Below are positions 14,953 to 23,801 of a DNA stretch of 40,492 bases, piece after piece. Where the stretch lies: positions 1 to 40,492 of the forward strand of contig JBFWIW010000019.1 in NCBI GenBank assembly GCA_050253535.1. Reading direction: 5' to 3'. The notes under the pieces are model-generated. The model made no database searches. It was not told where the DNA came from and worked only from the letters and a program-made list of their open reading frames with translations. Both the position numbers and the translations under genes were made by a program. The stretch is from JBFWIW01 sp050253535 (GTDB lineage: Bacteria; Bacillota; Clostridia; Oscillospirales; Oscillospiraceae). Position 1 is the first letter of the stretch; every line of letters begins with the position of its first letter.

Positions 14953-16238
14953 TGGAACCGATTTGGGGCCTTGCTGTACTGCTTGTATTGTTTCTTGCAG
15001 GTCTGCCGGTAACGTATGCACTTGGTTATTCTGCCTTGTTCATAATGTATTTCAGCACGGGCATGAAATGGATGACTATAGGCCAGCAGATGATCTACGG
15101 CCTGAACAGCTTCACGATTCTTGCGGTGCCGCTGTTTCTGCTCGCGGGAAAACTCATGAATAAATGCGGAGTTACCGACAGGTTGTTCGGTTTTGCAAGG
15201 ACATTGGTCGGCTGGATGCCGGGAGGGCTGGGGCATGTCAACGTCCTCGCGAGCGTTATCTTTGCCGGTATGAGTGGAACGGCAATAGCGGATGCCAGCG
15301 GTCTTGGTATGATCGAGATAAAGGCGATGAAAGACGCAGGATACGACAAGGACTTCTCCTGTGCCGTGACGGCGGCATCTTCGACGATGGGGCCTATTAT
15401 ACCGCCAAGTATGCCACTGGTTGTCTATGGTACTATTTCCGGTGCGTCTATTGGTGCCCTGTTCATTGCGGGAGTTCTGCCAGGCATTATCATGGCGCTT
15501 TTAATGATGAGCCTTGTGTTTATTTTTGCAAAGAAACATAAATACCCGCGTGACAAATTTCCTTCCTTCCGTGAATTTCTTCACGCATGTAAGCTAGGCA
15601 TATTACCATGTCTCACGCCTGTAATCATATTGCTCGGCATATACACGGGTATTTTTACCCCGACGGAATCGGCGGCGGTAGTCGTTGCCTATGCTGCATT
15701 CCTGGGTGTTGTAGTCTATAAGGAGTTGAGCTTAAGGCAACTAATTGCAGTTTTAAAGGAGACTGTAGGAGACGCCATCGGGATATGTATCCTAATATCG
15801 GCGGCTACTCTTTTCGGAAACGTCCTTGTAAAGGCGACGATCCCGCAGACGCTAATGAAAATAATCATGTCGGCGATAGACAGCAAGTTGGTGTTTTTAC
15901 TCATCCTCAATGTGGCGCTCCTCGTTGTCGGCATGTTCATGGAGACGGTATCTTCTATTACCATATTGACTCCAATAATTGTTCCGGTGGCGGTGGCGTT
16001 CGGAGTAAGTACGGTGCATCTGGGAATCATTATGGTTCTCAACCTGATGATCGGCGTTGTCTCTCCGCCATTTGGCGTGGTGCTGTTTGCCATTAACAAG
16101 GTGGGAGAGATACCATTTGGAAGACTTGTAAAAGCTATGCTGCCTTGGTATATTGTGCTGATTGCCGCACTTTTGATCATTACACTTGTGCCTTGGCTTT
16201 GCACATGGCTGCCATCGACCATGGGATTCGGAGTCTAA
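14952..16238 (+). CDS. dctM: TRAP transporter large permease (DctM family)
   Basis: The 428-residue polytopic protein (about 11-12 helices) forms the transport channel. It has LFLLAGKLMNKCGVTDRLFGFARTLVGWMPGGLGHVNVLASVIFAGMSGTAIADASGLG near the start, with the conserved SGTA block, then PPSMPLVVYG, TPTESAAVVVAYA and NLMIGVVSPPFG, all typical of DctM/YiaN. Translation is coupled to dctQ through the one-base overlap. The closest functional analogue by gene context is the YiaMNO system, which transports a diketo sugar acid next to an LDH2-type reductase. Confidence 0.95.
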   Translation: MEPIWGLAVLLVLFLAGLPVTYALGYSALFIMYFSTGMKWMTIGQQMIYGLNSFTILAVPLFLLAGKLMNKCGVTDRLFGFARTLVGWMPGGLGHVNVLASVIFAGMSGTAIADASGLGMIEIKAMKDAGYDKDFSCAVTAASSTMGPIIPPSMPLVVYGTISGASIGALFIAGVLPGIIMALLMMSLVFIFAKKHKYPRDKFPSFREFLHACKLGILPCLTPVIILLGIYTGIFTPTESAAVVVAYAAFLGVVVYKELSLRQLIAVLKETVGDAIGICILISAATLFGNVLVKATIPQTLMKIIMSAIDSKLVFLLILNVALLVVGMFMETVSSITILTPIIVPVAVAFGVSTVHLGIIMVLNLMIGVVSPPFGVVLFAINKVGEIPFGRLVKAMLPWYIVLIAALLIITLVPWLCTWLPSTMGFGV

Positions 16239-16280
16239 GCAACCTGTTGCACAGACCTGTTATTGAAAGAAGGTTAAATA

Positions 16281-17309
16281 ATGAAAATCGATGTAAAGCA
16301 ACTGCATAATTTTTGCCTTGATATATTAAAAACAGTGGGGATGCCTGAGGATGAGGCCGAGATACTCACCGGAACACTTCTGCAGGCTGATCAGCGCGGG
16401 GTAAAATCCCACGGCGTTATGAGCCTCGGCCGTTATGTCGGACTTATGGAAAAAGGCGTTATGCCAAAGACAATGAACTATATGGTCGTAAAAGATAACC
16501 CTGTTATCGCGGTCTGGGATGCAAACAGGTGCTGCGCGCAGGTCGTGTGCCACTATGCGATGAAAACCGCAATTGAGAAGGCGCGCAGCTTTGGCATAGG
16601 CTTTGTCGGGGTTAGGCACAGCAACCACTTCGGAGCGGGTGCTTATTATTCAAAGCTCGCGGAGCAAGAGGGCATGATTGGCATCGCTGCTTCGACCGGA
16701 GATCCGACAATGGCCCCCTGGGGCGGGACTGAAAAGATGATTGGGAACAACCCGCTGGCAATAACCGCGCCGACAGTCGATGCCCCGCCTGTAACGCTTG
16801 ACATGGCGCAGAGCGTCGTGGCGTTCGGGAAAATCAACAACATGAAAAGGCAGGGTATCAAAACGATTCCGGAGGGATGGGCTCTGGATAAAAGCGGAGC
16901 TCCTACAACAAATTCCGACGACGTATACTCTGTAATGCCGATCTGCGGATATAAAGGGTTCGGCCTTGCGCTTGTCATTGATATTATCAGCGGGCTTCTC
17001 ATAGGCGGCGGAACAGGTGTGCGGGCAAATCCGGACCAGTGGGGACCAGCCCATACGTTCATAGCGATTGACCCGAACGCGTTTGGCGACGCCGGGGAAT
17101 TCAAAAAATCGCTCGAAGCACGTATAGCCGAATTCAAATCATGCCCAAAACGTGAGGGCACTGCAGAAATTTTCATGCCCGGAGAGATCGAAGAAAATTG
17201 CTATGCCGCTTCCCGGACGGCCGCTGATATAATCCCGGAGATCGTGGATGATCTCAACGCGCTGGCAATGCGCCTTGACAGGCCCGTGCGTTTATATGAA
17301 GAGAAATAA
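16281..17309 (+). CDS. LDH2/malate-type NAD(P)-dependent 2-oxoacid reductase
   Basis: The 342-residue protein belongs to the YiaK/YlbC/malate-sulfolactate dehydrogenase family, which reduces 2-oxo acids with NAD(P)H in a fold distinct from classical lactate dehydrogenase. Motifs are ADQRGVKSHG with catalytic His44, VRHSNHFGAG (His116) and GNNPLAITAPT. GAAGG precedes the ATG. The gene is 42 nt after dctM and overlaps the next by one base, so it is part of the TRAP unit and likely handles the imported acid. Exact substrate unknown. Confidence 0.9.
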   Translation: MKIDVKQLHNFCLDILKTVGMPEDEAEILTGTLLQADQRGVKSHGVMSLGRYVGLMEKGVMPKTMNYMVVKDNPVIAVWDANRCCAQVVCHYAMKTAIEKARSFGIGFVGVRHSNHFGAGAYYSKLAEQEGMIGIAASTGDPTMAPWGGTEKMIGNNPLAITAPTVDAPPVTLDMAQSVVAFGKINNMKRQGIKTIPEGWALDKSGAPTTNSDDVYSVMPICGYKGFGLALVIDIISGLLIGGGTGVRANPDQWGPAHTFIAIDPNAFGDAGEFKKSLEARIAEFKSCPKREGTAEIFMPGEIEENCYAASRTAADIIPEIVDDLNALAMRLDRPVRLYEEK

Positions 17310-17815
17310 TGGGTGCGTTGAGGACGATACTGTATGAGTCGGAAACGGGCTTTACAAGGCAGTATGCTCTTCTTCTGGCGGGACGGCTTGGTATAACCGC
17401 CTGTGACAGAAGAAAGGCGCTGCGCAGGGTGAAGCGAAAAGAACCCGTTATCTACATGGGGTGGATTATGGCCGGACGCATCAAGGGGCTTGCCCGCGTC
17501 AGAAAGCGTTATGATGTCCGCATGGTCTGCGCCGTCGGGATGGGTTTTCCACATGACGAGATAACAAAAAAACTCATACGGGACAACAATCTTGCCGGTG
17601 TTCCCACTTTCTATCTGCAGGGTGGCTGCGATCCCAAAAAGCTGGGCGTTTTTAAGAAAAACATGCTTGGCCTTGTAGTAGACAGCCTGGAGCACAAGGG
17701 TGAAAAAAACGCCGAGGAAGCGGCGATTCTCGAAATGATAAAGACCGGTGCCAGCTATATGAATCCAAGCTATTTGGACGAAGTAGTGGAGGCGGTCAGT
17801 CATTTGAAAAATTGA
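17309..17815 (+). CDS. Flavodoxin-domain protein
   Basis: The 168-residue protein resembles the flavodoxin_5 family. It begins with TILYESETGFTRQYALLLA, matching the FMN phosphate-binding loop (S/T-x-T-G), and continues with PVIYMGWIMAGRIKGL, the second FMN region. It starts on the last base of the preceding dehydrogenase stop codon, so translation is coupled. The sequence does not show a partner; it may supply or receive electrons in the same pathway or be a stress-type flavoprotein. A strong terminator follows. Confidence 0.8.
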   Translation: MGALRTILYESETGFTRQYALLLAGRLGITACDRRKALRRVKRKEPVIYMGWIMAGRIKGLARVRKRYDVRMVCAVGMGFPHDEITKKLIRDNNLAGVPTFYLQGGCDPKKLGVFKKNMLGLVVDSLEHKGEKNAEEAAILEMIKTGASYMNPSYLDEVVEAVSHLKN

Positions 17816-17816
17816 A

Positions 17817-17854
17817 AACTTCAGGCCGCCGATTAATTCCGGCGGCCTGAAGTT
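17817..17854 (+). terminator. Strong hairpin ending the TRAP unit
   Basis: A 14-bp perfect stem (AACTTCAGGCCGCC and its complement) with an 8-10 nt loop begins right after the flavodoxin-like gene's stop. The remaining bases to 18093 hold no gene that I can support. Confidence 0.75.
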
Positions 17855-18048
17855 TGTCGAATAACCCTGTTTTAGACAAAAGCGATAGAAGGTTTTCGCT
17901 ACTGAAGAGCCTAGAAAGGTAAGGCTTCTGCCTTGTATGTCGCCGGTTATTTTTAATAATTGAAACGCATGCGTAATACAATTTATAAAAATTTTTCCAT
18001 ACGGCGAAAGAACAAGGAGACAGTAATCGGGATTTTTTATACAAGCAG

Positions 18049-18077
18049 GCAGGCCACGGAATTAACCTGCGGCCTGC
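18049..18077 (-). terminator. Weak hairpin after the second LDH2-type gene
   Basis: GCAGGCC and GGCCTGC are complementary 7-mers around a 15-nt loop, just beyond the stop of the minus-strand dehydrogenase. The trailing sequence lacks a T run, so termination is uncertain. Confidence 0.4.
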
Positions 18078-18093
18078 TTACTTGTTAGAGGTT

Positions 18094-19161
18094 TTATTTC
18101 AGCTTTTCTGTCAGGAAAGCAGTTTCCCCGGCTGGCATTCCGAGAGATATCGCAACGCCTGCTATCTCATCGGTAAGAGTCTGCGGAAGGGTGACGCCCT
18201 CGCGCTTGATCTGCTGCTTGTTGCTGTACTCGATCTCACCGAAATATTTAATGTTTTCTACGCCTTCCTGCTTTTTGAGGCTCTTTTGAAAATCGATCGT
18301 GTCATCCACGGCCTTTTTAAAGTCGGCAAGCTCGCGGAATGCATCGATCCTTATTGCCCCGAAGAACTGACTTGCATTTTCGGGCAGGCCCGGTTCAGAC
18401 TGAGGATTCGTCTCAAAGGAGAGCGCACCGGAGGAGAGTATTGCCCCGAGAGTTTCTACGATAAATGCCACGCCAAAACCCTTATGCCCCGCAAAGGGCA
18501 GGAGTATTGACATCTTATGCGGGTCGTTGCTGGGATTCCCGTCGGCGTCAAGGAACCAGCCCATGGGGATCTCTTTTCCTCTTGAGGCGAGATCCTTGAC
18601 CTTGCCTCCCGCTACGATGCTGCACGCCATATCGACGCAGATCTCCTTGTACTTTTCACCTGAATAGGCAAAAGCAAAGGGATTGTTTCCCAGGGCCGGT
18701 TGCACGGCGCCGGGAGCGGGCATGGACGGGCTTGTGTTTGAACAGGCAAAGCCGATCATATCCTCGCCGGCGAGCATGAGTGCCCAATGACCGGCCATGC
18801 CGAAGTGGTTGCTGTTCCTGACGCTGACGAGCCCGAGATTGCTCTCCGAAGCCTTTTTACGGGCTAGCTCTACGGCCTTAATCGAAGCCACCGCGCCGAT
18901 ACCGCCTTTTGCGTCCAGAACGGCGGTATTTGAAGTCTCCTTGACAACTTCCATGACCGCGTCGGGAGAGGCTCCGCCGCCCATAATCTTAGTCACATAC
19001 TGTTTTATGCGAATAACGCCATGACTTCGGACGCCCCGCAGATCGGAGTCGACCAGTAGTTCGGCGACGGCCTTCGCTTCAGCGGCATCGCAGCCGGTAA
19101 GTTTAAAAACCTCAGTCGTAAAAGCGCAGAGTTTATCATAATTTATAAGATATTCATTCAT
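18094..19161 (-). CDS. Second LDH2/malate-type NAD(P)-dependent oxidoreductase
   Basis: The 355-residue protein is a paralogue of the gene at 16281 but clearly divergent. It has SDLRGVRSHG (catalytic His48), VRNSNHFGMAGHW and ALGNNPFAFAYSG, with a longer C-terminal part rich in Lys/Glu. AAGGAGG lies 9 nt before the ATG. It is transcribed toward the TRAP operon and so is a separate unit. Two reductases of this family around one transporter suggest two oxo-acid steps or two related substrates. No promoter was identified. Confidence 0.9.
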   Translation of the reverse strand: MNEYLINYDKLCAFTTEVFKLTGCDAAEAKAVAELLVDSDLRGVRSHGVIRIKQYVTKIMGGGASPDAVMEVVKETSNTAVLDAKGGIGAVASIKAVELARKKASESNLGLVSVRNSNHFGMAGHWALMLAGEDMIGFACSNTSPSMPAPGAVQPALGNNPFAFAYSGEKYKEICVDMACSIVAGGKVKDLASRGKEIPMGWFLDADGNPSNDPHKMSILLPFAGHKGFGVAFIVETLGAILSSGALSFETNPQSEPGLPENASQFFGAIRIDAFRELADFKKAVDDTIDFQKSLKKQEGVENIKYFGEIEYSNKQQIKREGVTLPQTLTDEIAGVAISLGMPAGETAFLTEKLK

Positions 19162-19277
19162 TGCACAAGCCTCCTTTTTGATAATAGCAGTATATCAGAG
19201 ATATATAGAACATTTCACTGATTTCATACACAAAATTCCTCAAGTTAATTGTGACTGTGCAACAAATGTTGAAAAGT

Positions 19278-19308
19278 AAAAGCGCCGGAGTTCTTCTCAG
19301 GCGCTTTT
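19278..19308 (-). terminator. Intrinsic terminator of cinA
   Basis: AAAAGCGCC (19278-19286) pairs with GGCGCTTTT (19300-19308) around a 13-nt loop. T-rich arms on both strands make it bidirectional; it directly follows the cinA stop. Confidence 0.8.
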
Positions 19309-19319
19309 ATCGGTTTTAG

Positions 19320-20597
19320 TTATTGTTTCGCCACTGCGTCCGTTTCGATGGGGAGGTCTGTGAGATGGCGGCGCAACATGTCGAGAGCATGATTGGCTGC
19401 CGTTGTACGGATACGCGTGCGGTCGGTTCCGAGGTGAAGTGTTCGGCAGTATATGCCTTTGCTGCACGCCATGGCGACGTATACAAGGCCGACCTCAGCG
19501 CCGGATTCGTCGCTGAGAGGTCCGGCTATGCCGGTTATACCAATTCCAAGGTCAGTGCAGAGCTTTTCTCTGACGCCCTTTGCCATCTGTATAGCGACGG
19601 GGGCGCATACCGCGCCTTTTTCGCCAATGAGAGAAGGGTCGACGCCCAGAAGTTCCGTTTTTGAGCGGCTTGAATAAGTGATGACCCCGCCGGAAAAGAC
19701 GGCGGAAACGCCTGAAATATCGGTCAGGCGTTTTGCGAGAAGCCCGCCGGTACAGGACTCTGCGACGGAGAGCTTTTTTTTGCCTTTTGTGAGAAGGCCT
19801 ACAACGGTACCCTCGAGCGTGCCTGTATCTATTCCGTAGATGAATGGGCCCAGAATATCCCTGACTTTGTTGAGCGCCGGGGCCATGAGTTCCTCCGCCT
19901 CCTCGGCGGTCTTGGCCTTGGCGGTCAGGCGGAGCATGACCTCGCCGTCCTTGGCGTATGGGGCAAGGGTGGGATTTTCCATAGCAAGCATCATGGGCCG
20001 GAGTTTATCCTCGACAGCGCTCTCGCCCATGCCGAAGATGTGTATGTTGTGCGAGCGTATTTCCGAATCGGAAAGCGCCTTCAAATACGGTACTGCGCAG
20101 TTTTTGAACATGGAAAGGCACTCTCTAGGGGGGCCTGGGAGCATAAGAACGTGTACGCCGTTCTCGCAGAAGGCGCAGCCGGGCGCCGTTCCGCACATGT
20201 TGCGGAAGACCGTACAGTCTTTCGGCAGGAGCGCCTGCTGGAAGACGTTTTCTGTTATCTGGGTGGAGTGCAGGTGTTTTGAGAAATATGAGCGGATCTC
20301 TTCCGCTTCGGCCTCGTCAAATACGAGTTCGCGGCCGAAGCAGGAGGCGAGAGTCTGCTTTGTGAGATCGTCACAGGTGGGGCCAAGTCCGCCGGTGGTT
20401 ATGATGATGTCGGCTCTCTTTTTTGCGATGTTCACGGCGCTTATAAGGCGCTCGGGGTTGTCGCCGACCACGGTGTGGAAATAGACGTTTATACCGAGCT
20501 CGGAGAGTATTTGCGATATGTCGCGCGCGTCGGTGTTTGCGACGTTCCCAAGGAGAAGCTCGGTTCCGACGGAAATTATCTCGGCTGTATAGCTCAT
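19320..20597 (-). CDS. cinA: CinA-family protein (competence/damage-inducible; NMN deamidase type)
   Basis: The 425-residue, two-domain protein has an N-terminal MoaB-like domain (GTELLLGNVANTDARDISQ near residue 12 and TTGGLGPTCDDLTKQ near 67). The C-terminal amidohydrolase domain is AESCTGGLLAKRLTDISGVSAVF with GITGIAGP. The C-terminal domain deamidates nicotinamide mononucleotide in pyridine-nucleotide recycling; the N-terminal domain is linked to ADP-ribose pyrophosphatase activity. AAAGGAA precedes the ATG. It follows thiI by 28 nt on the same strand, so thiI-cinA is probably an operon. Confidence 0.95.
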   Translation of the reverse strand: MSYTAEIISVGTELLLGNVANTDARDISQILSELGINVYFHTVVGDNPERLISAVNIAKKRADIIITTGGLGPTCDDLTKQTLASCFGRELVFDEAEAEEIRSYFSKHLHSTQITENVFQQALLPKDCTVFRNMCGTAPGCAFCENGVHVLMLPGPPRECLSMFKNCAVPYLKALSDSEIRSHNIHIFGMGESAVEDKLRPMMLAMENPTLAPYAKDGEVMLRLTAKAKTAEEAEELMAPALNKVRDILGPFIYGIDTGTLEGTVVGLLTKGKKKLSVAESCTGGLLAKRLTDISGVSAVFSGGVITYSSRSKTELLGVDPSLIGEKGAVCAPVAIQMAKGVREKLCTDLGIGITGIAGPLSDESGAEVGLVYVAMACSKGIYCRTLHLGTDRTRIRTTAANHALDMLRRHLTDLPIETDAVAKQ

Positions 20598-20625
20598 ATT
20601 TTCGATATTCCTTTCGTGAAATGTT

Positions 20626-21792
20626 TTAAACGGGTATATGTTCTGTTTTAATAAAAGCTTCGTTTACAAGCCCCTCGATATCAAGGGTGGACTCCGCTTC
20701 AATAACGTCGGAAAGACGCGGCTTTGTGCGCGGGTGCCTGGGTGTAAACACAGTACAGCAGTCTTCGTACGGGAGTATGGAGGTATCAAAGGTTTCTATA
20801 GCGCTCGCTATTGCTATTATTTCTTTTTTATCGAGGCAGATAACGGGGCGCAGCACAGGAAGACTAACGCACGCCTCGGTAACAGCCATGGCCTCCATCG
20901 TCTGACTTGCGACCTGCCCGAGGTTTTCGCCGGTAATTATGGCCTTGCAGCCGTTGTCATCTGCGATCCTCTCGGATATGCGCATCATGAAGCGCCGCAT
21001 GATAACGGTGAAATACTCCTCGGGACATTTCTCCCGTATCTCCTCCTGTATCTTAGTAAAGGGCACGACCTCGACGGTGAGGCGGCCGCAGTATTTGGTA
21101 AGGATGCGCGCGAGCTCCAGAACCTTTTCCTTCGCCTGTTCGGAGGTGTAGGGAAAGGAGAAAAAGTGTACGGGTATAACCGAGACGCCGCGCTTTGCCG
21201 CCATATATGTGGATACCGGGCTGTCGATACCTCCGGAGAGAAGGGAGACAACCTTTCCGTTTGTCCCGACGGGCATACCGCCTGCTCCGGGCTCTGACTT
21301 GCCATGGACATAGGCGGCCAGATCGCGAACTTCCAGATTCACCACGAGATCGGGGTTGTGCATGTCCACATTTACATCCGGGAATTCGTCATTCAATAAC
21401 CCCCCGACATATTGCGAGAGTTGAATGGACGTCATAGGGAAGGATTTGTCTGATCGCTTGGATTCAACCTTAAAGGAGCCGGCGGAGAGCATCGCGCCGC
21501 GCAAATATGTTTTTGCAGTCTCGAAGAGCGCATCCTTGTCTTTCGCACAGGCGGCGGCGCGCGACACCGCGATGATTCCGAAAATGGTCTTTACAGCGGC
21601 GTAGGCCCCGTCCATATCACAGTTTTTATCTTTTGGTTCGGCATATATAGTGGACTGTATCGAATATACGCGGAAATTGCCGAAGGGCATTAGTCTTCTC
21701 TTTATATTGGCTAAGAGTTTGTTTTCAAATATCTTACGGTTTAAACCCTTCAGGATGATTTCGCCCTGCTTCATGAGTATTATATCTTCCAT
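20626..21792 (-). CDS. thiI: tRNA 4-thiouridine synthase ThiI
   Basis: The 388-residue protein makes 4-thiouridine at tRNA position 8 and can supply sulfur for thiamine thiazole. It has an N-terminal ferredoxin-like region, a THUMP domain (about 60-165) and a PP-loop ATP pyrophosphatase domain with VVSLLSGGIDSPVSTYMAAKRG. The C-terminal rhodanese domain is absent, as is usual in Firmicutes. ATG 21792 (MEDIILMK) is chosen because GGGGAA sits just upstream and the family starts here; ATG 21795 is equally possible. It lies 187 nt after comM and 28 nt before cinA. Confidence 0.95.
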   Translation of the reverse strand: MEDIILMKQGEIILKGLNRKIFENKLLANIKRRLMPFGNFRVYSIQSTIYAEPKDKNCDMDGAYAAVKTIFGIIAVSRAAACAKDKDALFETAKTYLRGAMLSAGSFKVESKRSDKSFPMTSIQLSQYVGGLLNDEFPDVNVDMHNPDLVVNLEVRDLAAYVHGKSEPGAGGMPVGTNGKVVSLLSGGIDSPVSTYMAAKRGVSVIPVHFFSFPYTSEQAKEKVLELARILTKYCGRLTVEVVPFTKIQEEIREKCPEEYFTVIMRRFMMRISERIADDNGCKAIITGENLGQVASQTMEAMAVTEACVSLPVLRPVICLDKKEIIAIASAIETFDTSILPYEDCCTVFTPRHPRTKPRLSDVIEAESTLDIEGLVNEAFIKTEHIPV

Positions 21793-21979
21793 CATGTTCC
21801 CCAAATCATTTTTGCAGATTAGGTCTTGTTTGAAAATGTGCATTTGATTTTTTGACAAATTTTGTCGGGCAAGTCGAATCCCCAAAGGCTAATATGTTTA
21901 TAGCTGGGGGATTTAACGCAGCCCGGCAAGAAAAACAGGCGAAAGACGGGCTCGGGGATTTTCCAAACAAGGCCAAATG

Positions 21980-23494
21980 CTAATTTTTATAATCATACGT
22001 ACGGTATTGTATCGCCTCCGCGAGATGCGTCGAGCTTATATGTTCCTTCGCATTCAGATCGGCTATCGTCCTCGCGACGCGTAAAATCTTGTCGTAGGAG
22101 CGGGCTGTGAGACCTAGCCTTTCAAATGCGCCGCGCATCAGCTTTTCGCAGGCTTCATCGAGACGACAGTGCTCTGAGAGCTCTTTCGTCCCCATATGCG
22201 CGTTGCAGTTGATGCCCAGACCTCTGTATCTCACCCTCTGTATCTCTCTCGCGCTGTTAACGCGTGCGCGTATAACGGCGGAGGACTCCGCAAGTCTGTC
22301 GTGGGCGAGCTCGTCGAACTCGAGGGACGGTACTGCGACGTGCATGTCTATCCTGTCCATGAGCGGCCCGGATATGCGGCTGTGATAGCGCTGCACCGCT
22401 GCCTCAGAGCAGGTGCATCTGCCGGATGGGTGCCCGTACCACCCGCATTTGCAGGGGTTCATGGCGCAGACAAGCATGAAACGGCTCGGATATGTGACAG
22501 TACCGGAGGCGCGGGAGATGGTGACCATCCCGTCTTCCATTGGTTGGCGAAGAGTTTCCAGTACATCGGATGGGAATTCGGGAAACTCGTCCAGAAAAAG
22601 TACCCCGTTATGTGCCAGCGAGATTTCGCCGGGGTGGGGGTTTGCCGAGCCGCCGGACATCGCTATGGACGATATCGTGTGGTGGGGCGAGCGGAAAGGC
22701 CGAACAGTAAGTATCGGATTGTCTCTGGCCGTAAGTCCCATAACGGAGTGTATCTCGGTGCTTTCAAGCATCTCCCTGCGGCTCATGTCGGGCAGAATTG
22801 AGGGGAGACGCTTTGCCAGCATGCTTTTGCCTGAGCCAGGCGGGCCTACGAGGTTAATGTTGTGCCCGCCGGCGGCGGCGACCTCCAGAGCGCGTTTTGC
22901 GTTCTCCTGCCCCTTGACCTCGGAGAAGTCAGGAGAGGGCAGGGAAGAGGGGGACAACTCAGGCGGCTTAGCGGGAACAATCGGGGCGGCTCCGTCCAGA
23001 TGGGCAAGAAGCTCCTTCACATGTGAGACGGGGCAGACTGTTAACCCGCCGGCAAACGTAGCTTCCACCGCGTTTGCGGCCGGGACGAAAAGGGTTTCTA
23101 TCCCCTGCCGCACGGCGCAGAGCGCCATGGACAGTATGCCGTTCACCGGACGCACGTCTCCTGTGAGGGACAGCTCGCCGATAATGGCAATATTATCCGG
23201 AATTTTCTTAATATCGCCGGACGCCGTGAGAATGCCTATCATAACCGGCAGATCATAGAGGGTACCGGCCTTCTTGAGATCGGCGGGAGCGAGATTGACC
23301 GTGACGCGGCTGACCGGGAATTTCATACCACAGTTTTTAATAGCGGCACGTACTCTGTCGCGTGCTTCCTTGACTGCGGCATCGGGAAGGCCCACGATAT
23401 CAAAACCCGGCAGCCCCGATGAGAGATAACACTCCACCGATACCTCGTATCCGCCTATGCCGGATATGCCGAGGGAACGTATTTTAGAAACCAC
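21980..23494 (-). CDS. comM: YifB/ComM-family Mg-chelatase-like AAA+ ATPase
   Basis: The protein (about 504 residues) has an N-terminal Lon-protease-like domain (YLSSGLPGFDIVGLPDAAVKEARDRVRAAI). A central AAA+ module carries Walker A GPPGSGKSM and Walker B VLFLDEFPEF, and a Cys-rich insert (CNPCKCGWYGHPSGRC-like) and C-terminal Mg-chelatase-like domain follow. In naturally competent bacteria ComM is a branch-migration helicase for incoming DNA. The start is set at GTG 23494, since AGGTGA lies 5 nt upstream and the family begins MLAK/MVSK; a GTG at 23503 is the longer alternative. Confidence 0.92.
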   Translation of the reverse strand: MVSKIRSLGISGIGGYEVSVECYLSSGLPGFDIVGLPDAAVKEARDRVRAAIKNCGMKFPVSRVTVNLAPADLKKAGTLYDLPVMIGILTASGDIKKIPDNIAIIGELSLTGDVRPVNGILSMALCAVRQGIETLFVPAANAVEATFAGGLTVCPVSHVKELLAHLDGAAPIVPAKPPELSPSSLPSPDFSEVKGQENAKRALEVAAAGGHNINLVGPPGSGKSMLAKRLPSILPDMSRREMLESTEIHSVMGLTARDNPILTVRPFRSPHHTISSIAMSGGSANPHPGEISLAHNGVLFLDEFPEFPSDVLETLRQPMEDGMVTISRASGTVTYPSRFMLVCAMNPCKCGWYGHPSGRCTCSEAAVQRYHSRISGPLMDRIDMHVAVPSLEFDELAHDRLAESSAVIRARVNSAREIQRVRYRGLGINCNAHMGTKELSEHCRLDEACEKLMRGAFERLGLTARSYDKILRVARTIADLNAKEHISSTHLAEAIQYRTYDYKN

Positions 23495-23707
23495 CCGCTT
23501 CACCTGCCTTTTTAGCTGTTGCCGACATTATTGATGGTATATCGAAATTACACCTAAAAAACATTATATCATTTGTTGCAGCAGCTTTTCAAGATTCATG
23601 GAAGCGATAATATGGCAGGATTTTAAAAAATCGCAAAATCAGCACTCACAGGTGCCTTTTTTTATAGTTTGCCCTAAACTATTGCAGAAAAATTAATAAA
23701 ATGACCA

Positions 23708-23736
23708 TTTACACAAAGCCTAATTGGTGGTAGAAT
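23708..23736 (+). promoter_or_regulatory. sigma-A-type promoter of nifJ
   Basis: TTTACA (23708-23713), 17 bp and TAGAAT (23731-23736) lie 65 nt before the nifJ start. The rest of the 307-bp space back to comM holds no gene; a short GCAC/GTGC hairpin with seven T residues (23642-23663) could be a weak upstream terminator. Confidence 0.75.
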
Positions 23737-23801
23737 AGTTCGGAGTCTTTAATGGCACAAAAGCATCTATATAAATCACCGCTAGAAAGGTTGGTAAAAC
23801 T

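Noticed and set aside
17855..18093. Possible riboswitch between the flavodoxin-like gene and the second LDH2 gene
   Set aside because: Short complementary stretches exist, but the only genes here converge, so no leader position is available and no known motif was matched.
22413..23258. 281-codon open frame on the plus strand
   Set aside because: It is antisense to comM, whose Walker and Lon-like motifs are clear on the other strand.
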